A stretch of DNA of 64,000 nt from CAZHJG01 sp964533425 (lineage in GTDB: Bacteria > Patescibacteriota > Saccharimonadia > Saccharimonadales > UBA4665). Every line of letters starts with the position of its first letter. The stretch's first letter is position 1. The notes under the pieces are model-generated. The model was given only the letters and a program-made list of their open reading frames with translations. It was not told the DNA's origin and made no database searches. Of the stretch, positions 1-8,152 are shown piece after piece. A program made the position numbers and the translations under genes. The stretch spans positions 20,509-84,508 of the forward strand of contig CAZHJG010000001.1 of the NCBI GenBank assembly GCA_964533425.1. The letters run 5' to 3'.

Positions 1-10
1 AGTTCTTGGC

Positions 11-676
11 TCATGCCACCTCGCTTTCCGATCTCAATAAGGCGTGCGATTGAGTAACCAAGTTCTGTAACTGCCAGTACAGGTCCTTGTCCAGCAGCAG
101 GTCGGCGATGTGTAGGTAGAATTGCTGAGTCTCTTCAGTGTAGTCTTTGAGCTTGTCAATATGCCGGGCTTGGGGCCGGGGCTTCTGGGCCAGGACAATT
201 GAGCATTTCAGGTTGTTTACACGATCACAGAGCTTAATAATTTGATCCAACTCAGGCGCGTTAATGAGCTTTTGGATGTAAATATCTTTGTTCACCCCAA
301 TTTTGGTCAAGGGGTACACCAGTTTGCTGACGTCCGAGCCAAAGAGCTGCTCACACTGCGGAAAATCAAAGTCTGGGTCGTCTTCCACGGTATCGTGCAG
401 GAGGCTGACGGTAGCGGCAAGCTCCTGCACGCGCAAAGACTCACCTTTTTGCCTTAGGTAGTCAACAACATCAAGCGCTACCGGGAAAATATGCTCATCG
501 AGATATGGCTGACCACTATCCCGTGTTTTAAATTGATGCGATGTCAGCGCCTGCTGGAAAGCCAGCTCCAGGCGCTCGCTCCATATGCCATAGCCCCTGA
601 AGGTTGCTTCCAGCTCTTCGCTGGTACGGAATGGTGCCTCGAGCATGCCCTCGTGGGGTGGTTGTATTTCATACAT
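11..676 (-). CDS. HD-domain (p)ppGpp hydrolase-like protein
   Basis: A 221-residue protein resembling the hydrolase (HD) domain of RelA/SpoT and the small alarmone hydrolases (MESH1 type), which remove pyrophosphate from (p)ppGpp. Visible metal-site motifs are H62, the HD pair H94-D95 inside LLHDTVEDD, and D151 in KLCDRVNNL. No synthetase, TGS or ACT domain follows, so it is hydrolase-only in length and layout. The ATG at 676 is preceded by an AAGGGG Shine-Dalgarno sequence and by an extended -10 promoter about 25 bases upstream. Family assignment is good; the substrate is inferred. Confidence 0.8.
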   Translation of the reverse strand: MYEIQPPHEGMLEAPFRTSEELEATFRGYGIWSERLELAFQQALTSHQFKTRDSGQPYLDEHIFPVALDVVDYLRQKGESLRVQELAATVSLLHDTVEDDPDFDFPQCEQLFGSDVSKLVYPLTKIGVNKDIYIQKLINAPELDQIIKLCDRVNNLKCSIVLAQKPRPQARHIDKLKDYTEETQQFYLHIADLLLDKDLYWQLQNLVTQSHALLRSESEVA

Positions 677-699
677 TGACGGAAACCCCTTATTATTTG

Positions 700-728
700 A
701 TTATACCAGTTTAGAGCACATGAAAACA
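700..728 (-). promoter_or_regulatory. Promoter of the HD-domain gene
   Basis: On the minus strand an extended -10, TGGTATAAT (hexamer at 700-705), lies 17 bases downstream of a weak -35 (TGTTTT, 723-728). It sits about 24 bases before the ATG at 676. Confidence 0.5.
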
Positions 729-980
729 GGCTCAATTGGAAATCCATGCTGCACTTCTATAATTATGGGCTGTTTTGGCGGCCTACAGCAGAGATTCGTT
801 ACCTGAATGCCCCTTTTGGAAGGGTGCCATTGCAGGCCAGCGTTAGTCCCTGGTTACCCGCAAAATAGCGGTTGTGTCCGTACAACGGTAAGTCTGTATG
901 CAGCTTGGCTTGCGGGAGGCTGGCCACCGCTAGCGCTTCACGTATTTTCATAATATATCCATATTCATTGTAGGGTTTAA

Positions 981-1040
981 GGGTGCGTTCGGTAGTGGAT
1001 TACGCCGTTATGGGCGAAGCCATGCGTACCAAACGCACCC
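981..1040. other. Strong imperfect hairpin in a 440-base gene-free stretch
   Basis: The stretch 677-1117 has no convincing ORF. It holds a long hairpin: GGGTGCGTT then GGTA (981-994) pairs with TACC then AACGCACCC (1027-1040), with a smaller inner CGCC/GGCG stem. Twenty bases on is a perfect 14-base palindrome, ACGGTTCGAACCGT (1061-1074), 44 bases downstream of the stop codon of the secreted-protein gene on the minus strand. No U tract follows either structure, so a terminator role is uncertain. Confidence 0.4.
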
Positions 1041-1117
1041 AAGTGTCCTTACAAACCCCCACGGTTCGAACCGTAGTTACTTGTTTCAGCGCTACCATCC
1101 AGGTAGGCGCCGCCCAG

Positions 1118-1921
1118 CTAGTGGAAGTCCTGCGCGCCGCTCCCGATCAGGTTGATCCAGAACGAAGCGTTGCAGAAATCGCCGAAGGCGTTCAGCGAGC
1201 AGTTGCCTGCATTCCACACTCCGCCGTAGCGGTCGGCCAGCAGCGTCGTCTGGTAGAAAATGTGCTGCCCATCAGACAACCATATTCCGTTACCCGGCGC
1301 TGTGGTTAGCGAGGTACAGGCGGTGCATGCCGAGCCGGCCGCGTTGATGTGCTGGTACGTAAATGACCCTTGATTGGAGATGCCGGTGGGCTTGCTGCAA
1401 GGCGTCCAAATGCTCCAAGCCACATACCAGGGGTTCGGTTCCTTACCGAACTTATGGCCGGCGATCGTCGGAATCACAAAACAGGTGTCGCCGCTGCTCG
1501 ATCCCGCGGTGAACACCTTGGCCCGCTGAAACAGCGGACTGGGCTTATACAGCACGAAGATCACGTGCATGCGATAGCAGCGCTTGGTTGACGAACTAGC
1601 CTTTGTCGCTGTCACGCACGGGGCGTTTGGCGTCGGCTTAACAGTCGACAGGCAACTACCCACGCACTTGATGGATACCAGCTCTTCGCGGTAGCAGCGT
1701 GTGACTGAGAAGTTGCCTTGAGTCGCTGTCACGCACGGGGCGTTGGGCGGCGGTTTGAAGCAAGCCTGGCCTTTGCAGGGCACAGGCGGGTGGGTGGCGA
1801 CTTTCGTCACCTTGGCCGGTGAGGCGCTCGCGGCAGCCGAAGCTGCGGGAACACTCACGGCCAGCCCGACGACCACGATTGCAATCGTGGGTATCAAGCC
1901 TTGGAAAAACCTTCTTATCAT
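1118..1921 (-). CDS. Cysteine-rich secreted protein with an internal repeat
   Basis: Not recognised. The protein (267 residues from this start) begins with a basic MIRRFF segment, a hydrophobic core and an ASAAASA-like cleavage region, so it should be exported by Sec. The mature part has 14 cysteines, an even number. Two imperfect repeats each contain NAPCVTAT followed by an RCYR motif, in the first third. The C-terminal half is rich in Gly, Trp and aromatic residues. I chose the ATG at 1921 because AAGGA lies 9 bases upstream; an ATG at 1930 and the longer reading from 1972 are possible. A surface or host-contact role is only a guess. Confidence 0.6.
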   Translation of the reverse strand: MIRRFFQGLIPTIAIVVVGLAVSVPAASAAASASPAKVTKVATHPPVPCKGQACFKPPPNAPCVTATQGNFSVTRCYREELVSIKCVGSCLSTVKPTPNAPCVTATKASSSTKRCYRMHVIFVLYKPSPLFQRAKVFTAGSSSGDTCFVIPTIAGHKFGKEPNPWYVAWSIWTPCSKPTGISNQGSFTYQHINAAGSACTACTSLTTAPGNGIWLSDGQHIFYQTTLLADRYGGVWNAGNCSLNAFGDFCNASFWINLIGSGAQDFH

Positions 1922-2441
1922 GGAAGCCATCCTTAAGACAAGGTTATGGGCGTGTGAGACGCGCACAACCAATCTGCTTGAATACTGGAAGCCGAGCTAT
2001 CGGTACTCGTTTTCCAGCTGCTACAACTGAGCCACTCCCTACCTTCCGTGATTTACCTCCCCTGTTTGGTTGAGCTCGCAACGGAAAAGCTTTTAGAGGC
2101 AAACTCATTTTGCTCTACTCGGCATTAACTGCCTGGAGAGCGCTGAACTTGCGGTCTGGGGTTTATTAAGGATCTAAGTTCGCTGACGAGTTACTACGGC
2201 GAGTCGTTATCACTCCTTTTCTATCTCGGTTGACCACAAAACGTCTACTCGGCGAACTACCTGAACATAATCATAATTGGTGCTTACTGTCAAGGATATA
2301 ATTTACCGCTTTAAACTTGCCGTACATCTTACGATAAGAAAGACGACCAGCTTCTCTATACATGACATCATCTTGCCCAATCCCGAATGGGCGACGAAAG
2401 CAATGCATTCTATGGAATAATATTCTGGCTGAATATGTCGA
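1922..2441. other. Gene-free stretch
   Basis: About 520 bases without an ORF that looks coding on either strand. I see no tRNA, tandem repeat or clear terminator. Composition is more AT-rich toward 2250-2440, as in a decayed or regulatory region. Confidence 0.4.
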
Positions 2442-2840
2442 TCAGGAACCTTTTTGGTCTTGGTTCGCTCCCACAGCTTCAAGTACGAGCGCCTTAAGGG
2501 AAGGCTCGTCTATACTGTCACTTTCATGAAAATCTATGGCACGAACCGCGTTGCCCTCAAGGCGGCTATTAAAGAGCTTACTGGAATCCTTTAACTGAGC
2601 GCCCTTGGGGAAAGTCAACCTTACGGCGTTTTTGAGAGATTCACCGACGCAAATTATTCCATCATGAGACCAAACCGGAACTCCTTCTGGTTTTGAAGGC
2701 TTTTTCCATTTAACTTCTTCAACTGCATCAGGGTCTACTTCATTGATCAGGGTTCGCAACTTTGACAATTTCGCACCACGCCAGTCATCAGTCTTCTTGA
2801 TTATGTCATCGATTTGCCGTGTAGGAGATTTATCTATCAT
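2442..2840 (-). CDS. DUF1801-family protein
   Basis: A 132-residue protein of the DUF1801/YdhG-like fold. The family layout is visible: an N-terminal helix with the LIxEVDPDAVEEVKWKKPS pattern, then a short beta-rich part (GVPVWSHDGIICVGE) and a segment with the TFPKGAQL pattern. Some members are described as iron chaperones, but no specific role can be read here. The ATG at 2840 is followed upstream by AT-rich DNA, so its promoter is probably in 2845-2880. Divergent to the DUF4287 gene. Confidence 0.75.
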   Translation of the reverse strand: MIDKSPTRQIDDIIKKTDDWRGAKLSKLRTLINEVDPDAVEEVKWKKPSKPEGVPVWSHDGIICVGESLKNAVRLTFPKGAQLKDSSKLFNSRLEGNAVRAIDFHESDSIDEPSLKALVLEAVGANQDQKGS

Positions 2841-2894
2841 ATATTTAGTTTAACACTTTAGAATGAGACAAATGAGACGTTTTGTAGCTTAAAA

Positions 2895-2921
2895 TTTGTA
2901 TGGTCATAAACGAGCTATAAT
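2895..2921 (+). promoter_or_regulatory. Promoter of the DUF4287 gene
   Basis: A perfect TATAAT (2916-2921) with a weak TTTGTA -35 (2895-2900). It is followed by a 55-base leader and an AGAGGAG ribosome site in front of the ATG at 2977. Confidence 0.5.
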
Positions 2922-2976
2922 ACAGTCATGATAAAGAGTAGGTACCCATTAAAGTTTATAAATAAGAGGAGCTAGT

Positions 2977-3210
2977 ATGGCAACACAATCATCGCCATGG
3001 TCAAAATTTGGCCCGGAATCCTATTTTCCATCAATTGAAAAGAAATACGGTCGTTCAATCGCAGAGTGGCAGGAAATTATCGCAAACTGCGGGCTTGAGA
3101 AACACATGCAGATTGTTAACTACCTTAAGTCGGAATATCAAATGGGCCATGGTCACGCTAATGCCTTAGTCGGCTGGACGCTTGCCGGTAACAAAGCTGC
3201 AAAAGTATGA
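2977..3210 (+). CDS. DUF4287-family protein
   Basis: A 77-residue protein matching the small DUF4287 family: a helix with GRSIAEWQEII, then HMQIVNYLKSEYQMGHGHANALV, the typical conserved HxxIVxxLKxxxxxGHGHANALV pattern. Function unknown; such genes often travel with DUF1801 and RibD-like genes, as here. A strong AGGAG precedes the ATG by 7 bases. Its stop codon overlaps the ATG of the truncated RibD-like remnant (ATGA). Confidence 0.75.
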   Translation: MATQSSPWSKFGPESYFPSIEKKYGRSIAEWQEIIANCGLEKHMQIVNYLKSEYQMGHGHANALVGWTLAGNKAAKV

Positions 3211-3284
3211 GCAGAATAATGTGCGGCATCACGACGTCCATTGATGGCTATGTGGCAGATCCCACCAATGAGCGCACGTCCTAG
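3207..3284 (+). pseudogene. Truncated RibD/dihydrofolate-reductase-like N-terminus
   Basis: An ATG overlapping the DUF4287 stop opens 25 codons whose product contains GITTSIDGYVADP, the usual first strand and SLDG/SIDG motif of RibD C-terminal-domain (dihydrofolate-reductase-like) proteins. A TAG at 3282 ends it and nothing family-like follows. I read this as the stub of a deleted gene that was once translationally coupled to DUF4287. Confidence 0.55.
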
Positions 3285-3431
3285 GCATATATATGGTTAT
3301 GTGACAGGCGAAAGCCAAAAGTAGTTTGTGTGTTAGCCGTTAATGCACACGGTTGTTATAGCATGCACGATGATTGCACAAAAGCTCAAAGTCCACCATA
3401 GCCGGTTAATTGCTAACGGGCAGAGAAAAAC

Positions 3432-3506
3432 TGGCTGGGGCGGAGGGATTCGAACCCCCGAATGCCAGGACCAAAACCTGGTGCCTTACCACTTGGCCAC
3501 GCCCCA
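3432..3506 (-). tRNA. tRNA-Gln (TTG)
   Basis: A full cloverleaf on the minus strand: acceptor TGGGGCG/CGCCCCA, anticodon stem CCAGG/CCTGG with loop TTTTGGT (anticodon TTG), T arm with GGTTCGAATCC, discriminator G and an encoded CCA. Confidence 0.95.
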
Positions 3507-3564
3507 ATAACTGCTTGGGTATTGTACTGTTGTGCTGGGGTTTTTTCAAACGCGGGGTTTAGTT

Positions 3565-3723
3565 TCAATTTTGCAATTTTCAATTTTCAATTTTCATTCA
3601 AGACCCAATGTCTTAAACCTGTAATTTCCAAACTCCCAGAATTCACATCCTCATGCGTTTGAAAATTAAGGTTTGTCGATTTGAAGATTACATGAAAATT
3701 GTAAATTGTAAAATTGAAAATTC
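3565..3723. repeat. AT-rich heptad-repeat hairpin
   Basis: Two complementary arms made of 7-base units: CAATTTT repeated about four times at 3565-3598, and AAATTGT-like units at 3694-3723, separated by about 95 bases. It has the same architecture as the AAAGTCC-type hairpins of the ribosomal operon but a different heptad. It occupies most of the space between tRNA-Gln and the hydrolase gene. Confidence 0.6.
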
Positions 3724-3793
3724 TAAGCATGCTTGGCGATAGCCCAAACCCAACTTTTCTGTTAAAGTAATTAATAATTATTTAAGGTTTATA

Positions 3794-4723
3794 ATGCCCA
3801 AAAAGCTGCCTCAAAACCCTGCTGACTTCATAGTGCCTTTGGATATTAACGGCCTGGAAGGGCGCATGTTGCGTATTGCTGGGCAGGGCAAAAAGCAAAA
3901 TGAGATCCTGCTGATCTATGGGCATCACGCCATGCTGGAGCGTTGGTGGGGGTTGGTGGAAAACCTGCAGCAGTATGGTAACGTCACCATGCCTGACCTG
4001 CCGGGCTTTGGCGGCATGGATAGTTTTGCCAAGATTGGCCGTCGCCCCACTATTGATGCCTACGCCGATTACCTGGCGGCTTTTGTGAAGATGCGTTACC
4101 GGCGCAAAAAAGTGACCATTGTCGCCATATCGTTCGGTTTCGTAGTGGTGACGCGCATGCTGCAGCGATATCCAGAGCTTACCAAGAAGGTAAATTTACT
4201 GGTGAGCGTCGTCGGTTTTATGCATCGGGATGACTTTGTGTACACGCCTAGGCAGCGGCGATTCTATAAGCGCGCGACGAGGTTTTTTGGCACTCGTCCC
4301 TTTTCGTTTATTGGGCGCTACTGCTTCTTAAACAAGTTTATCCTTAAGACCTTGTATGCCAAGCTGCCTAATTCCAAGCGGCGTATGATCGAGGTAACAC
4401 CGGAAGAATTTGATGCCACCATTGATTTCGAGGTGAAGCTGTGGCAAGCCAACGACGTGCGCACCCACTGGTTAACAACTAGTGAATTTTTGAATGTCGA
4501 TAACTGCACGCAGCGCATTGATCTGCCGGTCACTCATATCGTGTCTCAGCAGGACCACTACTTTAACAATGAAATCGTCGAGCAGCACATGCTGGTTGTT
4601 TACAAAAGCTACAAGCGGTTCATGGCCGTCAGCAAAGCCCACACCCCAAGCGTTTTAGCCGATAAAAAGGCGATGAGTGTACTGCTGCCGCCAGGCCTGC
4701 GCCGCCAGCTGGCTAAGCTGTAA
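3794..4723 (+). CDS. Alpha/beta-hydrolase fold protein
   Basis: A 309-residue hydrolase. The nucleophile elbow is VAISFG with S113 (the first Gly of GxSxG is Ala), the acid is probably D254 in SQQDHYF and the base H283 in SKAHTPS, so a complete triad is visible. An oxyanion-hole-like YGHH stands at 42-45. The substrate cannot be read. It is first in a plus-strand run with two GT4 glycosyltransferases (11-base gap to the first), suggesting work on a lipid or glycolipid. An AAGG ribosome site precedes the ATG. Confidence 0.75.
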   Translation: MPKKLPQNPADFIVPLDINGLEGRMLRIAGQGKKQNEILLIYGHHAMLERWWGLVENLQQYGNVTMPDLPGFGGMDSFAKIGRRPTIDAYADYLAAFVKMRYRRKKVTIVAISFGFVVVTRMLQRYPELTKKVNLLVSVVGFMHRDDFVYTPRQRRFYKRATRFFGTRPFSFIGRYCFLNKFILKTLYAKLPNSKRRMIEVTPEEFDATIDFEVKLWQANDVRTHWLTTSEFLNVDNCTQRIDLPVTHIVSQQDHYFNNEIVEQHMLVVYKSYKRFMAVSKAHTPSVLADKKAMSVLLPPGLRRQLAKL

Positions 4724-4734
4724 ATGGTATACTT

Positions 4735-5880
4735 ATGAAGAAGATGAAAATAGGTTTAGTTTGCCCGTACAGCATTAATAAGCATGGCGGTGTGTTGGAA
4801 GTCGTGCTGGCGCTTCGGGACGGCATGAAGGAACGTGGTCATGAGGTGCGGATCATCACGCCCAAGCCGCGGGCCCACGTGGAAGAAGCCGAGGAAGATG
4901 TCATTTTCTTTGGCACCTCCACCGATTTTCGAACCCTGACCTTTACCGACAGCACCGCCCAGGTTTCCAGTACGGCAGATGTCGAGCGTATCGACGAAAT
5001 ATTGGAAGCCGAGAAGTTCGATATATTAAACTTTCATGAGCCGTGGATGCCGCTGCTCAGCCGTCAATTGTTGCAACGGAGCAATGCCGTCAATGTCGGC
5101 ACCTTTCACTCCAAGGTCACCGAAGCTCGCGTCAGCCGCGCCGTGCTCAGGATGGTGTATCCGTACCTAACCTCAGTCCTTGGCTACTTGGATGAACTCA
5201 CTGCGGTGTCTGATTCAGCGGCCGATTACGTGTCGAATATGACCGAGCAGCCGATTGCCATTATTCCAAATGGTATCGATACCGAGAAATACGCCTGGAG
5301 GTCACCCAAGCCTGTCGGCCGTGAGCCCGTCGTACTGTACATTGGCCGTTTGGAGCGGCGCAAAGGGCCTAAATTTTTACTGCAGGCTTTTCAGCTTTTG
5401 ACACAAGAGCATCCGGACGCCAAGCTCATCATTGCCGGTGATGGGCCGGATCGGGAAAAACTGGAACTCTTGGCCGAAGACCTAAAATTGAGTAACGTCA
5501 GCTTTTTGGGTTATGTGAGCAATGAACTGAAAATTCAACTATTGCGAGAGGCCGACCTGTTTTGCTCGCCGGCGCTGTTCGGTGAAAGCTTTGGCATTGT
5601 GTTGCTGGAGGCTATGTCCACGGGCACGGTTACCGTTGCTGGAAACAACTCCGGCTACGCTGGCCTGATGCAGGGCGTCGGTGCGCTGTCTATCGTCAAT
5701 CCCCAGGATCCGCCAGAATTTGCCCGCCGCTTGGAGCTGATGCTGTATCAGCCCGACATTCGCGATCTATGGCAAAAATGGGCCCAAGAGTATGTGAAGC
5801 AGTTTGATTATTCCCACGTGGTGTCGCAGTACGAAGATTTTTACCGTGAGGCGATCAAGCAACATGGCGGCCGATCCTAA
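4735..5880 (+). CDS. GT4 glycosyltransferase (PimA-like)
   Basis: A 381-residue retaining GT-B glycosyltransferase. The N-terminal domain starts KIGLVCPYS...GGV, as in PimA-type lipid glycosyltransferases; the C-terminal nucleotide-sugar domain has YIGRLERRKG and the E-x7-E pair (E284, E292) in ESFGIVLLE. Such enzymes add a sugar to membrane lipids at the inner face. Donor and acceptor are not readable. Its last 17 bases overlap the next GT4 gene, so the two are translationally coupled and may act in sequence. Confidence 0.85.
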   Translation: MKKMKIGLVCPYSINKHGGVLEVVLALRDGMKERGHEVRIITPKPRAHVEEAEEDVIFFGTSTDFRTLTFTDSTAQVSSTADVERIDEILEAEKFDILNFHEPWMPLLSRQLLQRSNAVNVGTFHSKVTEARVSRAVLRMVYPYLTSVLGYLDELTAVSDSAADYVSNMTEQPIAIIPNGIDTEKYAWRSPKPVGREPVVLYIGRLERRKGPKFLLQAFQLLTQEHPDAKLIIAGDGPDREKLELLAEDLKLSNVSFLGYVSNELKIQLLREADLFCSPALFGESFGIVLLEAMSTGTVTVAGNNSGYAGLMQGVGALSIVNPQDPPEFARRLELMLYQPDIRDLWQKWAQEYVKQFDYSHVVSQYEDFYREAIKQHGGRS

Positions 5881-7015
5881 GCTCAAAATCGGGCTGGTAC
5901 TCGATACTTCGCTGGACCCGAACGACGGTGTGCAGCAGTACGTTATCACGGTCGGTGAGTGGTTGCGTGGCCAGGGCCACGACGTGCATTACTTGGTTGG
6001 TGAAACCAAGCAGCGGGACTTGCCAAACGTGCACAGTCTGGCACGTAATATCGGGGTTCGTTTCAATGGCAATCGCACCACGGTACCTTTGCCGACCAGC
6101 CGCCGGCGACTCAAAGCTTTTCTATGCCAGGAGAACTTTGATGTGCTGCACGTCCAAATTCCGCACAGCCCGTTCATGGCCCAGCCGCTTATTCTTTCAG
6201 CAGGCGCTGGCACGGCCGTCATTGGCACTTTTCACATTGCCCCATACAGTTCGCTGGTCACAGCGGCCAACCGCTTGCTGGGCTATTGGCTGAAGCCCTC
6301 GCTGCGACGCTTTGATGAAATAGTCAGCGTTTCGCCGGCCGCCGCTGACTTTGCGCAGTCCACCTTTGGCGTCAAAACACGCATACTACCGAATGCTATT
6401 GATTACCAACGGTTTCACGCCGCCAAACCTTTTCCGGAATACGCTGATACTACGCCAACCATCCTATTTTTAGGTCGTTTGGTGCCGCGTAAAGGTTGTC
6501 GTCTGCTCCTGGAGGCGGTGGCTGAGCTGGCGGCCGATCCGGAAGTACCCGCGTTTCGGGTGCTTGTTTGCGGCGGCGGCCCCCTGGAGGCTGAGCTACG
6601 ACAGTTCATCACCCAGCACCAACTGGAAGATGTGGTGACCATGGCCGGTTTTGTCAGCGAGGCAGATAAGCCACGTTACTATGCTTCGGCGGACATTTCG
6701 GTTTTCCCAAGCAGGGGCGGCGAGAGCTTTGGTATCGTGCTTTTGGAGGCGATGGCCAGTGGTCGGGCAGCGGTGCTGGCTGGTGATAACCCGGGATATC
6801 GCTCGGTACTACAGCCGCGACCGGAGTTGCTCTTCGACCCAAATGACACTAAAGCTTTAGCCGTCAAGCTGCGTGAGTACCTGCTCGACGTGGATGCCCG
6901 GAAACGCGCGCAGGGCTGGGCTGCTGGTTACGCCAGCACGTACGATGTGACCCGCGTCGGCGACGAACTGCTAGCGCTCTACCGGCAAGCCTTGCGTAAA
7001 CGCGCAAAGCCATAG
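5864..7015 (+). CDS. GT4 glycosyltransferase
   Basis: A second GT4 enzyme (383 residues), related to its upstream neighbour: KIGLVLDTS...DGVQQY at the start, FLGRLVPRKG in the middle and the E-x7-E pair (E287, E295) in ESFGIVLLE. I chose the ATG at 5864, inside the previous gene, because the homologous N-terminus begins there; a longer reading from 5804 adds residues unlike the family. Probably a second glycosylation step on the same glycolipid. Confidence 0.85.
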   Translation: MAADPKLKIGLVLDTSLDPNDGVQQYVITVGEWLRGQGHDVHYLVGETKQRDLPNVHSLARNIGVRFNGNRTTVPLPTSRRRLKAFLCQENFDVLHVQIPHSPFMAQPLILSAGAGTAVIGTFHIAPYSSLVTAANRLLGYWLKPSLRRFDEIVSVSPAAADFAQSTFGVKTRILPNAIDYQRFHAAKPFPEYADTTPTILFLGRLVPRKGCRLLLEAVAELAADPEVPAFRVLVCGGGPLEAELRQFITQHQLEDVVTMAGFVSEADKPRYYASADISVFPSRGGESFGIVLLEAMASGRAAVLAGDNPGYRSVLQPRPELLFDPNDTKALAVKLREYLLDVDARKRAQGWAAGYASTYDVTRVGDELLALYRQALRKRAKP

Positions 7016-7027
7016 ATAATCTTAGCT

Positions 7028-8152
7028 ATGGTGTACTTTCGAAAGAAAAACAAGGATAGCCTGCCCGAAGTCGCCCTAACTATTTCGTTTCAAACCTATG
7101 TTCGGCTGGCGCTCCTGGTTATAGCCACCATCACCTTGCTGGCAGCGGTGCACAAGGCGGCGCACGCCTTGTTGCTGATTTTCGCAGCCTTCTTCCTGGC
7201 TCTGGCTCTGAACGCCCCAGTGTACTGGCTGAGCAAGCAGCTGCCCGGTAAGCGGCGTGGCAGCCGTTCACTGGCTACTACCCTGTCCTTTTTGATTGTT
7301 GTGCTCTTGCTTGGCGCCTTTTTAGCTGGCATCGTTCCACCACTAGTTCGCCAGACCAATAGCTTCATCCATGCCGCACCTGCCCTGGTACGAGATTTTC
7401 GGGGACAAGACAGCGCCACCGGTAAGTTTATTCGCCGGTATCATCTGCAAAACGAGGTCAACAGCGTTTCAGACCAGTTATCGGAACGGCTTAAGCACGC
7501 CGGCGGCCAGGCGTTTTCAACTGTCGAAAGGGTTGGCAGTAGTATCTTTGCGCTGGTGAGCGTTTTGGTGCTTACCTTCATGATGCTAGTCGAAGGTCCG
7601 CGTTGGCTGGCCTTTGCCAGGGATGTCGTGCCTGACCGGCACCATTCCAGGGCCGATCGCTTGGCCAATGATATGTATCGGGTCATCAAGGGTTTCGTGA
7701 ACGGCCAAGTGACGCTGGCGGCGCTGGCCGCAGTGCTCATCATGCCGGCTGTTCTACTGCTGCACATCAGCTATCCAGCGGCCATAATGGTGGTTATTTT
7801 TATCTGCGGCTTGATACCTATGGTTGGACACACCATTGGCGCTATTATCGTGACGCTTGTGGCGCTCTTCCATTCGACGTCAGCAGCCATCATTATTTTG
7901 GCGTACTACATCCTCTATCAGCAGCTGGAAAATTACCTCATTCAGCCGCGCATCCAGGCTAATTCCACCAATATGTCACCACTGCTGGTCTTCTCGTCTG
8001 TGCTGGTCGGCGTCAGCTTTGGTGGACTGTTTGGCGGCCTAGTAGCCATTCCGGGCGCCGGTTGCTTGCGCATTCTTGTTCTGGAGTACCTGCGCATTCA
8101 CCGTATCATTGATGAACCCCAGTTTGAAAAGATTACAACCGAAACCAAATAG
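7028..8152 (+). CDS. AI-2E family transporter (PerM/YtrP-like permease)
   Basis: A 374-residue multi-pass membrane protein of the AI-2E/PerM family, with paired N-terminal helices (about 25-110), a soluble segment (about 110-180) and a C-terminal block of helices with the family pattern LENYLIQPRI near 300. Members include an Na+/H+ antiporter and the putative autoinducer-2 exporter TqsA, so the substrate is open. It is 12 bases after the GT4 gene and its end overlaps cysS (convergent) by 20 bases. Confidence 0.85.
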   Translation: MVYFRKKNKDSLPEVALTISFQTYVRLALLVIATITLLAAVHKAAHALLLIFAAFFLALALNAPVYWLSKQLPGKRRGSRSLATTLSFLIVVLLLGAFLAGIVPPLVRQTNSFIHAAPALVRDFRGQDSATGKFIRRYHLQNEVNSVSDQLSERLKHAGGQAFSTVERVGSSIFALVSVLVLTFMMLVEGPRWLAFARDVVPDRHHSRADRLANDMYRVIKGFVNGQVTLAALAAVLIMPAVLLLHISYPAAIMVVIFICGLIPMVGHTIGAIIVTLVALFHSTSAAIIILAYYILYQQLENYLIQPRIQANSTNMSPLLVFSSVLVGVSFGGLFGGLVAIPGAGCLRILVLEYLRIHRIIDEPQFEKITTETK

